The translations under genes and the position numbers were made by a program. Source: an uncultured Polaribacter sp. (lineage in GTDB: Bacteria > Bacteroidota > Bacteroidia > Flavobacteriales > Flavobacteriaceae). Taken from it: a DNA stretch of 64,000 bases. The notes beneath the pieces were generated by a model. The model worked only from the letters and a program-made list of their open reading frames with translations. It made no database searches and had not been told where the DNA came from. This document shows, piece after piece, positions 16,338-25,406 of the stretch. Within the stretch, counting starts at the first letter, position 1. Each line of letters begins with the position of its first letter. The stretch is from the NCBI GenBank assembly GCA_943787375.1, contig CALSME010000002.1, positions 248,001 to 312,000 on the forward strand, in the 5' to 3' direction.

Positions 16338-17675
16338 TTAAAATAATGTTGCTTTTAAAGGTCTTGTGTTTTTAAACTCTTTCAAGGAAACGCTATAAAA
16401 TCCGTTGGTTGGAATTTGATCAAATTCACTAGATAAATACCCTCCAGAAATGTACAATTTGTCTTTATAAAAGTGCATCGTAGCCCCAAAAAGGTTTAAA
16501 TCTATGGCATAACTTCGCAATTCATTGGATGTTGTATTATACATTAGGAGTTGTTGATTTTCAAACAAATAAATAATGTCTTTGTGAGTTGTTATTGCTG
16601 GCTTACGCATTCCTTTAAACAAATGACCGACCGCTTTCCAAGTGTTTGTTTTTAGATGAAATACTTCTATTTCAGTAAGCTCTTTTCCACGATAACCACC
16701 AAACAAATAAAGGTTATTCCCTACAATAATTCCTTGAGATTCTTTGGCTTTGGTCATTTTTGAAAACAAGTACCAATACCCTGTTTTTAAATCATATACG
16801 TGTATTTTATCTGAATATTTTTTGATGCCTTGCTTATTTTCTTTAATGGAACCACCCATTAAAATAATTTTATCTTGGTACAGAAGTGCAAGTGAATTTA
16901 CTGCTTGGTGTGGGTGAGTATCATCTATTTCTACGGTTTCATTAGAGAGGTTATAAACTTCAATTTTGTCTTCTAAATAATCTCTCTTTTTGGTTCTTGA
17001 GAGTCTTTTTCCTCCTAACAAATAGAGTTTATTCTCAAAAGAAATGACATTGTGATTTGCTTTCTTTCTAAACACATTCTCTTTCAATATCCATTGATTT
17101 GATTCAAAATCGTATACTTGTAAATCGCCCAAATAGGAAAAGAAGTCTTGAAATTTTGGTTTGGTTATTAACTTCATTATTTCTTGCTCACTACTCCCTC
17201 TTAATTCACTGATACCTCTTCTTAACTCATCTCTTACATTCGAGGCATCACCTCCTATAACAAATAATTGATTGTTTTTTATGACTGCTGCAAAAGAGTG
17301 TGTTGATTTTGGAAGTACTGGTAGTATTGTGAAATCTATTTTGTACTTCAAGTTTTTTTTGGAAACAAGTGTAATTTCCGACAACGCTTCTTGCTTCTGA
17401 AACAGGAGAATTGTCAGAGTATTCTCACTGGTATTAAAGGTTACTTTTTGGTCTTTGTATTTTATATGAGAAACACTGAATCGAATTTGTTTTCCTTTTT
17501 TAAAATTAAAAGAAAACTTCCCTTTTTTATTGGTGACAAGTACTTTTTTTGTAATAAAAATATGCGCATTTTCAATAGGATCTTTTGTGATAGCATCGAG
17601 AATAATTCCTGAAATTCTTTGTGAATAAAGGGTATTTAGAAAGATAAAAAAGAGTATCGTTATTGTTTTTTTCAT
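16338..17675 (-). CDS. Secreted kelch-repeat protein with carboxypeptidase-like N-terminal domain
   Basis: A 445-residue exported protein. The signal peptide is MKKTITILFFIFLNTLYSQ. Residues 20-90 are a CarboxypepD_reg-like beta sandwich (ISGIILDAITKDPIENAHIFI). After it come kelch motifs built around GG followed by a string of hydrophobics and W or Y: LFVIGGD, LYLLGGKRLS, IILMGGSIKE, LYLFGGYRG and LYISGGYL, about one every 50 residues, forming a beta-propeller. Such proteins sit at the cell surface or periplasm and bind sugars or proteins. It starts only 11 bp after the stop of a duplicated MFS-gene fragment, so originally it may have followed the MFS gene directly. Confidence 0.85.
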   Translation of the reverse strand: MKKTITILFFIFLNTLYSQRISGIILDAITKDPIENAHIFITKKVLVTNKKGKFSFNFKKGKQIRFSVSHIKYKDQKVTFNTSENTLTILLFQKQEALSEITLVSKKNLKYKIDFTILPVLPKSTHSFAAVIKNNQLFVIGGDASNVRDELRRGISELRGSSEQEIMKLITKPKFQDFFSYLGDLQVYDFESNQWILKENVFRKKANHNVISFENKLYLLGGKRLSRTKKRDYLEDKIEVYNLSNETVEIDDTHPHQAVNSLALLYQDKIILMGGSIKENKQGIKKYSDKIHVYDLKTGYWYLFSKMTKAKESQGIIVGNNLYLFGGYRGKELTEIEVFHLKTNTWKAVGHLFKGMRKPAITTHKDIIYLFENQQLLMYNTTSNELRSYAIDLNLFGATMHFYKDKLYISGGYLSSEFDQIPTNGFYSVSLKEFKNTRPLKATLF

Positions 17676-17686
17676 TGTCTATTGGT

Positions 17687-17871
17687 TTATTCTACCTCAC
17701 GTTCATGCGCTTCCAAATCTTTTGTTAAATCCAACTTTCGTAAAGTTGGGTTTACAAGCCCTGTGGTAACAACGGTGATTAGGGTCATTGTTCCCCCAAA
17801 AACAACCGCAGTAACTGTTCCTATTAGTTTGGCTGTAAGACCGCTTTCAAATGCACCTAGCTCATTGGATG
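17687..17871 (-). pseudogene. Duplicated 3' fragment of the MFS transporter gene
   Basis: Translated on the minus strand, this stretch gives about 60 residues (SNELGAFESGLTAKLIGTVT and onward to EAHEREVE then stop) that match the last 60 residues of the complete MFS gene at 18684-19952. The nucleotide copy 17706-17871 aligns without gaps to 18700-18865 with about nine differences, mostly silent. It has no start and no upstream domain, so it is a remnant. The fragment's own stop differs from the complete gene's and lies 11 bp before the kelch gene. Confidence 0.9.
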
Positions 17872-18061
17872 CACATATATAAGAATCTAATTGGATTAAA
17901 ATTTAATATCACGTTTAAAATTATTACTTTTTCTATAAGAAGAACAATATATACGTTTAAAACTTCACAAACATATAGGAAACATAATTTTATGAAAAAA
18001 AACATCATTAAAGTATGTTAATATTTGTAAATAATTATTATAATTGTTAAAAATTTAAATT

Positions 18062-18676
18062 ATGAAAAAATTACTCTTTCCTTTTATTCTTTGGTTTTCC
18101 CTTTTATCTGCATTGGCACAAGAAAAAAGTAAAAATAACGGATTTGCAAACAAAGATATTTATGTAAGTGGAACGTTCAGTTATTTAAGTAAAGATTATG
18201 ATGATGATGAAATAAGTTCATTTACGTTTGCACCTGCTATTGGTTATTTTGTGAGTAATAAGACTTCACTAGAATTAGGTCTTCTATTTGGCTCTAGCGA
18301 GAATGAATATTTTAATATTTATAATGTAGAAAGTAAAATAACTAATTTTGGTGCAGGGTTAGGAATTGTTCATTTTTTTAATCCTGAAAAAAAATTCTCT
18401 TTCACTTTTGGTGGAGCAATCACTTACAGTAGTTTAAAGGCGGAGTATTATTCCGGATGGGAAGATGGTACTAGTAAAACAAAAGTTTTTGGAGTAAGTT
18501 TATCTCCTGGTTTCAATTACTTTATTTCTAAAAACATATCCCTAAGAGCGTCTATTGGTGCTATTACCTATTTACATGAAAAAGCAGATGATGCTGATGC
18601 AGAAGCAATACAAACTTTTAATATTAATTTAAACCTTTCGAATATTAATTTTGGAATCTTATATCGATTTCAATAA
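18062..18676 (+). CDS. Outer-membrane beta-barrel protein
   Basis: A 204-residue exported protein. The signal peptide (residues 1-20) ends near LSALAQEKS. The rest is alternating short strands with aromatic girdle residues (DIYVSGTFSYLSKDYDDDE, SFTFAPAIGYFVSNKTSLELG, FNYFISKNISLRASIGAITYL) and a C-terminal aromatic (LYRFQ), as in 8-stranded OmpA/OmpW-like barrels. It is probably a small porin or adhesin; no specific ligand is seen. It is oriented opposite to its neighbours and lies exactly between the two copies of the MFS 3' end, so it is a probable insertion. The upstream 180 bp are AT-rich with TAATATTTG, near a -7 consensus. Confidence 0.8.
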   Translation: MKKLLFPFILWFSLLSALAQEKSKNNGFANKDIYVSGTFSYLSKDYDDDEISSFTFAPAIGYFVSNKTSLELGLLFGSSENEYFNIYNVESKITNFGAGLGIVHFFNPEKKFSFTFGGAITYSSLKAEYYSGWEDGTSKTKVFGVSLSPGFNYFISKNISLRASIGAITYLHEKADDADAEAIQTFNINLNLSNINFGILYRFQ

Positions 18677-18683
18677 AACTGAG

Positions 18684-19952
18684 CTAATCCTCTTTCTCGT
18701 GCGCTTCCAAATCTTTTGTTAAATCCAACTTTCGTAAAGTTGGGTTTACAAGCCCTGTGGTAACAACTGTGATTAGGGTCATTGTTCCCCCAAAAACAAC
18801 TGCAGTAACGGTGCCCATTAGTTTGGCTGTAAGACCGCTTTCAAAAGCGCCTAACTCATTCGATGAACCAACAAACATGGAGTTTACAGAAGAAACTCTG
18901 CCTCGCATATGATCGGGGGTTTTTAATTGTAGTATGGTTTGTCGGATCACCATGGAAACGCCGTCTGTAACCCCACTAAAAAATAAGGCTAGTACAGAAA
19001 CCCAAAAGATGGAAGAAAGTCCGAAAACAATGATGCAAATTCCAAATCCAAAAATGGCGACGAGGAGTTTCATACCAGCGTTTTTACTAATTGGAATGTA
19101 GGCAGTTACCAACATGGTTAAAAAAGAACCTACAGAAGGTGCGGCCACTAATATACCAAAACCTTGAGGGCCAACTTTTAAAATATCTTCTGCAAAGACA
19201 GCCAATAAAGCAATGGCACCTCCAAATAAAACAGAAAACATATCTAAAGTTAACGCGCCTAAAATCGCTTTTGTTTTAAACACAAAGTTGACACCTTCTT
19301 TTAAGCTTTGTAAAACGGGTTCTCCAATTTTAGGGTTTAAAATTGGTTTTCTTTTAATTTTGAATAAAACGAAAAATGAAATAGAGACTAAGATAAAAAT
19401 AATACTTAAAGACCCATGTACCCCAATCCAATTGATTGAAAATCCTGCAAAAGCAACCCCTAAAACACGTGCCATTTGCCATAATGAACTATTCCAAGTT
19501 GCGGCATTTGGATAGATTTTCTTAGGCACAATTAAAGCAACCAATGAAAAAATGATTGGACCAAAAAAGGCGCGTAAAAAACCACCAAAAAAGACCAAGG
19601 CATAAATGATATACAACAGGCTTTGTGTAGATAGGGATTGACTCACGCTGTCAGAAGTAATCCAGAACAATCCAAAGCTAATCAAAGAAAAGGCTGCAAT
19701 ACAAAGGGCTAGTAGATTTCTTTTTTCTTGCTGATCTACAATATGCCCTGCGAACAACGCCATCGATAAAGCTGGAATAATTTCCATTAATCCTATTAAA
19801 CCTAAATACAAAGGATCTCCTGTAAGTTCATACACCTTCCATTCAATGACAATAAACTGCATGGACCATCCAAAAATTAATGCAAAACGAACGATTAAAA
19901 AAATATTAAATTCTCTAATTCTTAACGCTGCGTAGGGGTCTTTTTTAGACAT
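18684..19952 (-). CDS. Major facilitator superfamily transporter
   Basis: A 422-residue inner-membrane protein with about 12 hydrophobic segments. The N-terminus (REFNIFLIVRFALIFGWSMQ), the loop AGHIVDQQEKRNLLALC (MFS A-motif variant) and the mid-loop FKIKRKPILNPKIGEPVLQS fit the drug/metabolite-exporter type often annotated as MFS_3 (enterobactin exporter-like). The substrate is unknown. Its last 60 codons are duplicated at 17687-17871. It is 15 bp downstream of the ACT-like gene, forming a minus-strand pair. The C-terminus (LEAHEKED) is intact. Confidence 0.9.
   Translation of the reverse strand: MSKKDPYAALRIREFNIFLIVRFALIFGWSMQFIVIEWKVYELTGDPLYLGLIGLMEIIPALSMALFAGHIVDQQEKRNLLALCIAAFSLISFGLFWITSDSVSQSLSTQSLLYIIYALVFFGGFLRAFFGPIIFSLVALIVPKKIYPNAATWNSSLWQMARVLGVAFAGFSINWIGVHGSLSIIFILVSISFFVLFKIKRKPILNPKIGEPVLQSLKEGVNFVFKTKAILGALTLDMFSVLFGGAIALLAVFAEDILKVGPQGFGILVAAPSVGSFLTMLVTAYIPISKNAGMKLLVAIFGFGICIIVFGLSSIFWVSVLALFFSGVTDGVSMVIRQTILQLKTPDHMRGRVSSVNSMFVGSSNELGAFESGLTAKLMGTVTAVVFGGTMTLITVVTTGLVNPTLRKLDLTKDLEAHEKED
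18700..18865. repeat. Direct repeat, MFS 3' end (copy inside intact gene)
   Basis: 166 bp that recur at 17706-17871 in the same orientation at about 95% identity without gaps. The pair brackets the beta-barrel gene and could recombine to remove it. Confidence 0.9.
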
Positions 19953-19967
19953 GTGTGGATTGGGCTG

Positions 19968-20627
19968 TTACGCAGATTTTAAATTCATAAGAATTCCAAA
20001 AGTTTCATTAATATCTTTTTCTTTTACAACAATCGTCATTTCATTTGTGGTAGAAATTACCTCTTGCAAAGCGATGTCTGCCCAGGCCAATTGTTTGAGA
20101 ATAAAATAATAAATTCCTGATTGTTCTAAATTATTTACGGGAAGTTTAATGGTAATCGAGGCTAAATCCAACACGCTGTTGATACAGGTTTCTTTTTCAA
20201 AAATAGTTTCTATGTATTTCTGAAGGCTTTTACTGGCAACAATATTCGTTTCAAAAATACCTTGGGAGATGGTTAAAAAAGCATCGTTTTTATCTGCCGT
20301 TTTAGTTAAAATTTTTGCGATTTCCTTTAATAGTGTAGGGGTGTTTTTAAAAGTAAAATCACAAAGGTCTGAGCGTACAATAAAATCACCTAAATTGGAT
20401 GCAATTTTTTTAATATTCTTCCGAATTCTAAGTTCACTTGCTGGCGACAACCGATTAATTGCCATCATTACTGCGCCTACTTTAATGTCTTTTTTTAAGG
20501 TTTTAGAAACTTCTGGTAAAATAATTCTTGCTAAGGAAGAAACATTGATTAGTTTTTCGTGTAAAGCTTCTTCAATAAAAGGTGTTTTTCTAACCGTACT
20601 TTCTACAACTTCTTGGATCGTTTTCAT
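19968..20627 (-). CDS. Hypothetical protein with C-terminal ACT-like domain
   Basis: A 219-residue cytoplasmic protein. The N-terminal 90 residues are helical (RKTPFIEEALHEKLINVSSL). The C-terminal third, LEQSGIYYFILKQLAWADIALQ followed by EVISTTNEMTIVVKEKD, resembles the ACT regulatory repeat at the end of aspartate kinases (a strand, a helix, then the S-T/S-E-x-T-I-V-V strand). No kinase domain is present, so it is not an aspartokinase. It may sense an amino acid. It sits 43 bp after gpsA and 15 bp before the MFS gene, on the same strand. Confidence 0.65.
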   Translation of the reverse strand: MKTIQEVVESTVRKTPFIEEALHEKLINVSSLARIILPEVSKTLKKDIKVGAVMMAINRLSPASELRIRKNIKKIASNLGDFIVRSDLCDFTFKNTPTLLKEIAKILTKTADKNDAFLTISQGIFETNIVASKSLQKYIETIFEKETCINSVLDLASITIKLPVNNLEQSGIYYFILKQLAWADIALQEVISTTNEMTIVVKEKDINETFGILMNLKSA

Positions 20628-20670
20628 TTGAAAAGTTTAATACATGATATAATTGTTCAAAATTAAACAA

Positions 20671-21666
20671 TTAATCCAAGGTATCTGTCAACTTTTTAAA
20701 TTCTTTTTTAGCGTCTTTGTGGTTGTACAAAACATTATAAACCGCGTCTATAATTGGGGTATCTGTTCCTTTATCTTGATTAATTTTATAGGCACTTTTA
20801 GTGGCATAATACCCTTCTGCGATCATACTCATTTCCATTTGTGCAGATTTCACGGTGTATCCCTTACCGATCATGTTCCCAAATGTTCTATTCCTACTAA
20901 AGAGAGAATATCCTGTAACTAATAAGTCACCTAAATAGGCAGAATTATTAATGTTCCGCTTCATGTTATGCACTTTTTTAATGTAACGGTTCATTTCGCG
21001 AATTGCGTTACTCATTAAAACAGATTGAAAATTATCTCCATAACCCAAACCATGCGCAATTCCGGCTGCTATTGCATAAATATTTTTCAACATCGCAGCA
21101 TATTCAGTACCAATAATATCGTCGGAAAGCTTCGTTTTTATATACCTACTTTTTAAGCATTTACTAATCATTTCAGCCTTTTCTGAATCACTACATGCAA
21201 TGGTTAAATACGACAAGCGCTCCATGGCTACTTCTTCTGCATGACAAGGCCCTGTTACTACACCTATATTTTCAACCGGAATCCCATAGGTTTCCATAAA
21301 ATGTTCTCCAACAATTAAACCTGTTTCTGGAACGATTCCTTTAATCGCTGAAAAAATAATTTTTCCTTCAAAAGAAACTAACACCTTCGAGAGTTCTTCT
21401 GTTAAAAAAGCGGAGGGTATTGCAAAAATTAAAAAATCGTAAGTGTCTATTATTTTATTAATATCATTCGATAGCTCTAATTGTTCTGGATGTAATTCTG
21501 CAGAACTTAAATAGTTTGGGTTGTGTTTATTTTCAAGAATATGTTCTTTTGCAGAAGCGCTCCTCATATACCATCCAACAGTATCTAGGTTTTCGCACAA
21601 CATTTTTACAATGGCTGTTGCCCAGCTTCCGCCGCCGATAACCGCAATTTTAGGATGTGAATTCAT
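20671..21666 (-). CDS. gpsA: NAD(P)-dependent glycerol-3-phosphate dehydrogenase
   Basis: Reduces dihydroxyacetone phosphate to sn-glycerol 3-phosphate for phospholipid synthesis. It is 331 residues from the ATG at 21666 (MNSHPKIAVIGGGSWATAIV). Features are the dinucleotide motif GGGSWATA, the GVVTGPCHAEEVA segment, catalytic Lys in AAMLKNIYAIAAGIAHGLGYGDN, and the C-terminal AEGYYATKSAYKI. An in-frame TTG at 21690 adds eight residues before the Rossmann fold and is not needed. The protein is normal in length. The divergent dut gene starts 100 bp away, so both promoters lie in 21667-21765. Confidence 0.95.
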   Translation of the reverse strand: MNSHPKIAVIGGGSWATAIVKMLCENLDTVGWYMRSASAKEHILENKHNPNYLSSAELHPEQLELSNDINKIIDTYDFLIFAIPSAFLTEELSKVLVSFEGKIIFSAIKGIVPETGLIVGEHFMETYGIPVENIGVVTGPCHAEEVAMERLSYLTIACSDSEKAEMISKCLKSRYIKTKLSDDIIGTEYAAMLKNIYAIAAGIAHGLGYGDNFQSVLMSNAIREMNRYIKKVHNMKRNINNSAYLGDLLVTGYSLFSRNRTFGNMIGKGYTVKSAQMEMSMIAEGYYATKSAYKINQDKGTDTPIIDAVYNVLYNHKDAKKEFKKLTDTLD

Positions 21667-21735
21667 AAATTCTTTTATTTGGAACGTCAAAAATAAGAAA
21701 AGTATTAAGTTTTATAAGATAGTTCGTGGTTTTAT

Positions 21736-21743
21736 TATATTTG
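21736..21743 (+). promoter_or_regulatory. Candidate -7 element for dut
   Basis: TATATTTG, a full TAnnTTTG match, 22 bp before the dut ATG. No clear TTG at -33. Confidence 0.5.
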
Positions 21744-21765
21744 TTGAACAACATACCTATTTAAA

Positions 21766-22197
21766 ATGAACGTACAAATCATCAACAAATCGAAACATGC
21801 AACCCCAAACTACGAAACCAATGGTGCTGCTGGTATGGATTTACGTGCAAATATTGAAAAAGAAATCACTTTAAAACCTTTAGAAAGAGCCATTGTAAAA
21901 ACAGGGTTATTTATTGCACTACCTGTTGGTTTTGAAGCACAGGTGCGTCCAAGAAGCGGTCTTGCCGCTAAAAAAGGAATTACGGTCTTAAATTCTCCTG
22001 GAACTGTTGATGCAGATTATAGAGGTGAAATTGGCGTTATTTTGGTAAATTTATCCAATAATGATTTTATTATTAATGATGGTGAGAGAATTGCGCAATT
22101 AATCATTGCAAAACACGAAAGAGCAAACTGGGTAGAAGTAAATGTTTTAGACGAAACAGCTCGTGGTACAGGTGGTTTTGGAAGCACTGGGATGTAA
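21766..22197 (+). CDS. dut: dUTP diphosphatase
   Basis: Hydrolyses dUTP to dUMP and keeps uracil out of DNA. It is 143 residues with the five dUTPase motifs: AAGMDLRA (1), [11 protein letters not shown] (2), [13 protein letters not shown] (3, with the catalytic Asp), [11 protein letters not shown] (4) and [10 protein letters not shown] (5, the flexible C-terminal loop). It is a homotrimer in the family. It is monocistronic, convergent with the GNAT gene that ends 6 bp away, and divergent from gpsA. Confidence 0.97.
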   Translation: MNVQIINKSKHATPNYETNGAAGMDLRANIEKEITLKPLERAIVKTGLFIALPVGFEAQVRPRSGLAAKKGITVLNSPGTVDADYRGEIGVILVNLSNNDFIINDGERIAQLIIAKHERANWVEVNVLDETARGTGGFGSTGM

Positions 22198-22203
22198 TTT
22201 TGG

Positions 22204-22743
22204 TTATTCCAAAACTTTATAAAATTGATTCATTTTTCTGAAAGGAGCATGCATTAAATCAAAATCTAAAAAAAGATGTGCATGGTATTTGTACTCTCTT
22301 TTTTTGTAAAATTGAAACGCTTGTTCTTGTTTGTCCATAGCATCCAACCAAATAATTTCATAGTTTTTAAAAATTGCTTGCGCTTCCAACCAAGAAACAA
22401 TTGTTTTTCCTACTCCTTTGTTTTGGGTTTTAGGATGTAAATAAAGACGATGTAATTTTACTTGTTTTTTTTGAGGTAACCCGTTGAGTTTTTCATTCCA
22501 TACCACACGAAAGTTCCCGATGATTTCATTGTTAAAAACAACAAAATAATACTGAGTATTTTCTTGGGATAATTCTGTTAAAATGTTCTCTTTTGAGTAT
22601 TGATTATTGATATAAAAAGCACCATCATCTTCCCAAAAGTGGCTGTAAGCAGGAGGGTAAATATCCCACATTAATTCTTGTAAATGCGTTATATCTGTTG
22701 GTAGTATTGGTTGTAATTGTATCTTTTTATGAATGGTAATCAT
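22204..22743 (-). CDS. GNAT family N-acetyltransferase
   Basis: A 179-residue GNAT protein. The acetyl-CoA site is VKLHRLYLHPKTQNKGVGKTIVSWL (QNKGVG replaces Q/RxxGxG), and IIWLDAMDKQEQAFQFYKKREYKY is the beta-5 region. An N-terminal strand-helix unit (LQPILPTDITHLQELMWDIY) completes the fold. Substrate unknown; peptides or aminoglycoside-like amines are possible. It is convergent with dut and separated from recA by a terminator, so it has its own promoter, not visible to me. Confidence 0.82.
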   Translation of the reverse strand: MITIHKKIQLQPILPTDITHLQELMWDIYPPAYSHFWEDDGAFYINNQYSKENILTELSQENTQYYFVVFNNEIIGNFRVVWNEKLNGLPQKKQVKLHRLYLHPKTQNKGVGKTIVSWLEAQAIFKNYEIIWLDAMDKQEQAFQFYKKREYKYHAHLFLDFDLMHAPFRKMNQFYKVLE

Positions 22744-22751
22744 CTTCTAAA

Positions 22752-22792
22752 AATAAAAAACTCTCAAAAAATTGAATCTTTTTTTGAGAGTT
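22752..22792 (-). terminator. Rho-independent terminator of recA
   Basis: Stem AACTCTCAAAAAA (22759-22771) pairs with TTTTTTTGAGAGTT (22779-22792); on the minus strand it is followed by a T-rich run. It lies about 30 bp after the recA stop. Confidence 0.8.
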
Positions 22793-22820
22793 AAATTAAT
22801 TATAATGTAAGCTTTCATCC

Positions 22821-23828
22821 TTATTCTTGATTATCAATCGCAGCTTTTATTTTTCCTTCAAGTTCCTCTGCAAGTTCTGGATTGTCTTTAATTAAACCTT
22901 TTACAGCATCTCTACCTTGGCCTAATTTTGTCTCTCCGTAACTAAACCAAGAACCACTCTTCTTAACAATTCCTAATTCTACACCAATGTCTAAAATTTC
23001 TCCAACTTTAGAAATTCCTTCTCCATACATGATGTCAAATTCTGCAATTTGAAAAGGCGGAGCCACTTTATTTTTTACAACTTTCACCTTGGTACTGTTT
23101 CCAATCACACGGTCTCCATCTTTAATTTGTGTTCTTCTTCGAATATCTAAACGTACAGAAGCATAAAATTTTAATGCATTTCCTCCTGTTGTTGTTTCTG
23201 GATTTCCAAACATAACCCCAATCTTTTCTCTTAATTGGTTAATAAAAATAACCGTACAATTGGTTTTAGAAATTGTTCCTGTTAGTTTTCTTAATGCTTG
23301 TGACATTAAACGTGCATGAAGTCCCATTTTAGAATCTCCCATTTCTCCTTCAATCTCAGATTTTGGAGTCAATGCTGCTACTGAATCAATAACAACAATA
23401 TCTATGGCACCTGAACGAATTAAATTTTCTGTAATTTCTAAAGCTTGTTCACCATGATCGGGTTGAGAAATAATTAAATTATCAATATCTACCCCTAAGT
23501 TTTCTGCATAAAATTTATCAAAAGCGTGTTCTGCATCAATAAATGCAGCAATTCCTCCTGCTTTTTGTGCTTCTGCAATTGCATGTAATGTCAAAGTTGT
23601 TTTCCCTGAAGATTCTGGTCCATAAATTTCGATGACCCTTCCTCTTGGGTATCCACCAACTCCTAATGCTAAATCCAATCCTAAAGATCCTGACGAAATT
23701 GCATCTATTTCTTCGGTAACTACATCTCCTAACTTCATAACAGATCCTTTACCGTAAGTCTTATCTAACTTATCTAAAGTAAGTTGAAGTGCTTTTAATT
23801 TTGCTGTTTTTTCTTTATCTGCTGCCAT
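22821..23828 (-). CDS. recA: Recombinase RecA
   Basis: Forms nucleoprotein filaments on single-stranded DNA for homologous recombination and SOS activation. It is 335 residues; Walker [14 protein letters not shown] at 70-82, Walker [13 protein letters not shown], the DNA-binding loops [15 protein letters not shown] and [28 protein letters not shown]. The acidic C-terminal tail is short. It has its own terminator. The region upstream of the ATG (23829-23940) is shared with the divergent pseudouridine synthase gene. No LexA box is recognised, as many Bacteroidota lack a classic one. Confidence 0.98.
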   Translation of the reverse strand: MAADKEKTAKLKALQLTLDKLDKTYGKGSVMKLGDVVTEEIDAISSGSLGLDLALGVGGYPRGRVIEIYGPESSGKTTLTLHAIAEAQKAGGIAAFIDAEHAFDKFYAENLGVDIDNLIISQPDHGEQALEITENLIRSGAIDIVVIDSVAALTPKSEIEGEMGDSKMGLHARLMSQALRKLTGTISKTNCTVIFINQLREKIGVMFGNPETTTGGNALKFYASVRLDIRRRTQIKDGDRVIGNSTKVKVVKNKVAPPFQIAEFDIMYGEGISKVGEILDIGVELGIVKKSGSWFSYGETKLGQGRDAVKGLIKDNPELAEELEGKIKAAIDNQE

Positions 23829-23940
23829 AAATTCTGTTAAAATATTGTTTTTTTAAAGTGAGACAAGTTACAAAAAACAACGTTTAATTTCCTAATAAAT
23901 AAGTTGCATTTTTGCAGCACTGTTTTTATAAAACGAATTT

Positions 23941-24507
23941 ATGGAAAAACACCAACATTTTATCCTTCACAAACCATGGGGAACCATTTCTCAATTTGTA
24001 AATCCTGCAAAAAGAAAGAAAAAATTATTAGGAGAACTTCACAATTTTCCTAAAGGAACCATGGCTATTGGCCGATTGGATGTTGCTTCTGAAGGTTTGT
24101 TATTACTCACCACTGATGGAAAGGTTTCTGAAGAAATTAGAAGTAATAAATTTGAAAAAGAATATTATGTTCAAGTAGATGGGATAATGACTCAGGAAGC
24201 TGTTGAAAAACTTAAAAAAGGGGTTGAGATTGGTTTTGATGGAAAAAAATATCAAACAAAACCTGGGAAATCTTTTTTAATTGATCCTCCTAAATTTCCA
24301 TTGAGAAGTCAAAAAATTAGAGACGATCGGCATGGACCTACAAGTTGGGTTGTTATTGTAATTAGAGAAGGTAAATTTAGGCAGGTCCGTAAAATGACGG
24401 CAGCAGTCGGGTTTCCTACCTTGCGTTTAATTCGAGTTCGAATTGGAACTTTACATTTAGATGATTTAACTGTTGGAGAAGTTAAAGAAGTAAGTTCGCT
24501 TCTTTAA
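23941..24507 (+). CDS. Pseudouridine synthase, RsuA/RluE-type
   Basis: Converts a uridine to pseudouridine in rRNA. It is 188 residues with no S4 domain, which fits the RluE type (23S rRNA U2457) rather than RsuA or RluB. The family motif GRLDVASEGLLLLTTDG holds the catalytic Asp47; EKEYYVQVDG, the basic loop KFRQVRKMTAAVGFPTLRLIRVRIG and the C-terminal strand match the family. The start ATG at 23941 is divergent from recA. The stop overlaps that of the convergent ElaA-like gene by 4 bp. Confidence 0.9.
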   Translation: MEKHQHFILHKPWGTISQFVNPAKRKKKLLGELHNFPKGTMAIGRLDVASEGLLLLTTDGKVSEEIRSNKFEKEYYVQVDGIMTQEAVEKLKKGVEIGFDGKKYQTKPGKSFLIDPPKFPLRSQKIRDDRHGPTSWVVIVIREGKFRQVRKMTAAVGFPTLRLIRVRIGTLHLDDLTVGEVKEVSSLL

Positions 24508-24944
24508 TTTTTTAACATTTCTATGTGCGGAATTCCGTCTTCTAAATAGTCTTTTCCTACTTGATAAAATCCATGAGATTCATAGAATTTTTTTAAATAT
24601 ACTTGTGCAGAAATTGTAATTTTATCCTCTTTAAAATAATTTTTAATAGCCAAAATAGACGCTTTCATTATATCGTGTCCAAAACCATATTTTCTTTCTG
24701 AAGCAACTACAACAACACGACCAATACTTGCATTTTTAAAATAATCTCCTGGTTTAAAAATTCGAGTATAGGCAACTATTTTATTCTTTTTAGTTCCAAA
24801 AACATGCAATGAATTTTGGTCTTTTCCGTCTACATCCTGATACACACAGTCTTGCTCTACTACAAAAACTTCTGCACGTAATTGAAGAATTTGATACAAC
24901 TCAACTGTATTTAATTCTGAAAAAGATTTGATATAAAAATCCAT
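24504..24944 (-). CDS. GNAT family N-acetyltransferase, ElaA type
   Basis: A 146-residue GNAT protein matching the ElaA subfamily: FSELNTVELYQILQLRAEVFVVEQ followed by CVYQDVDGKDQNSLHVFG, the characteristic N-terminal signature, then the acetyl-CoA site IGRVVVVASERKYGFGHDIMKA and the ISAQVYLKKFYESHGF C-terminal strand. The acceptor is unknown. It is convergent with the pseudouridine synthase gene with a 4-bp overlap and lies 33 bp downstream of rpiB on the same strand, so it is likely co-transcribed with rpiB. Confidence 0.88.
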   Translation of the reverse strand: MDFYIKSFSELNTVELYQILQLRAEVFVVEQDCVYQDVDGKDQNSLHVFGTKKNKIVAYTRIFKPGDYFKNASIGRVVVVASERKYGFGHDIMKASILAIKNYFKEDKITISAQVYLKKFYESHGFYQVGKDYLEDGIPHIEMLKN

Positions 24945-24977
24945 AAAAAAGTAAGATCCTAAGCGTGAATAATTATT

Positions 24978-25406
24978 TTAACAAGAAATTTTATCAACTC
25001 GATTTCCATGTCTTCCTCCTTCAAATTCGGTATTTAAAAATATTTCAACAAAACCTAAAGCTTGTTGTATAGAAACAAAACGTGCAGGAATAGTTAAAAT
25101 ATTTGAATTATTATGTTGTCTTGTTAACGCTACTAATTCATTATTCCAACACAATGCAGCACGGATTCCTTGGTGTTTGTTTGCGGTCATTTGTGCACCA
25201 TTTCCACTTCCACAAAGAATAATACCAAAAATTGCTTTACCAGATTCTACAGCGGTTGCTGTTGGATGAATTGCATCTGGATAATCCATAGATGCATTCG
25301 TGTCTGTTCCAAAATTTAAAACAGTATGTCCTTTTGATTCTAAATATTTTATAATTTCGAACTTATAATCTGTTCCTGCATGATCGTTACCAATAGCAAT
25401 TGTCAT
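24978..25406 (-). CDS. rpiB: Ribose-5-phosphate isomerase B
   Basis: Interconverts ribose 5-phosphate and ribulose 5-phosphate in the pentose phosphate pathway. It is 142 residues, RpiB/LacAB family: N-terminal GNDHAGTDYKFEI, DYPDAIHPTATAV, the catalytic Cys65 in LCGSGNGAQMTANKHQGIRAALC, and NNSNILTIPARF. The start ATG at 25406 borders the 570-bp AT-rich gap proposed as an origin. It is an ordinary housekeeping enzyme. Confidence 0.95.
   Translation of the reverse strand: MTIAIGNDHAGTDYKFEIIKYLESKGHTVLNFGTDTNASMDYPDAIHPTATAVESGKAIFGIILCGSGNGAQMTANKHQGIRAALCWNNELVALTRQHNNSNILTIPARFVSIQQALGFVEIFLNTEFEGGRHGNRVDKISC

Noticed and set aside
17682..17882. Plus-strand frame of 66 codons near the kelch gene
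   Set aside because: It is antisense to the duplicated MFS 3' fragment, which aligns base for base to the real MFS gene.
21667..21690. TTG start extending GpsA by eight residues
   Set aside because: The ATG at 21666 starts directly before the Rossmann strand, as in the family.
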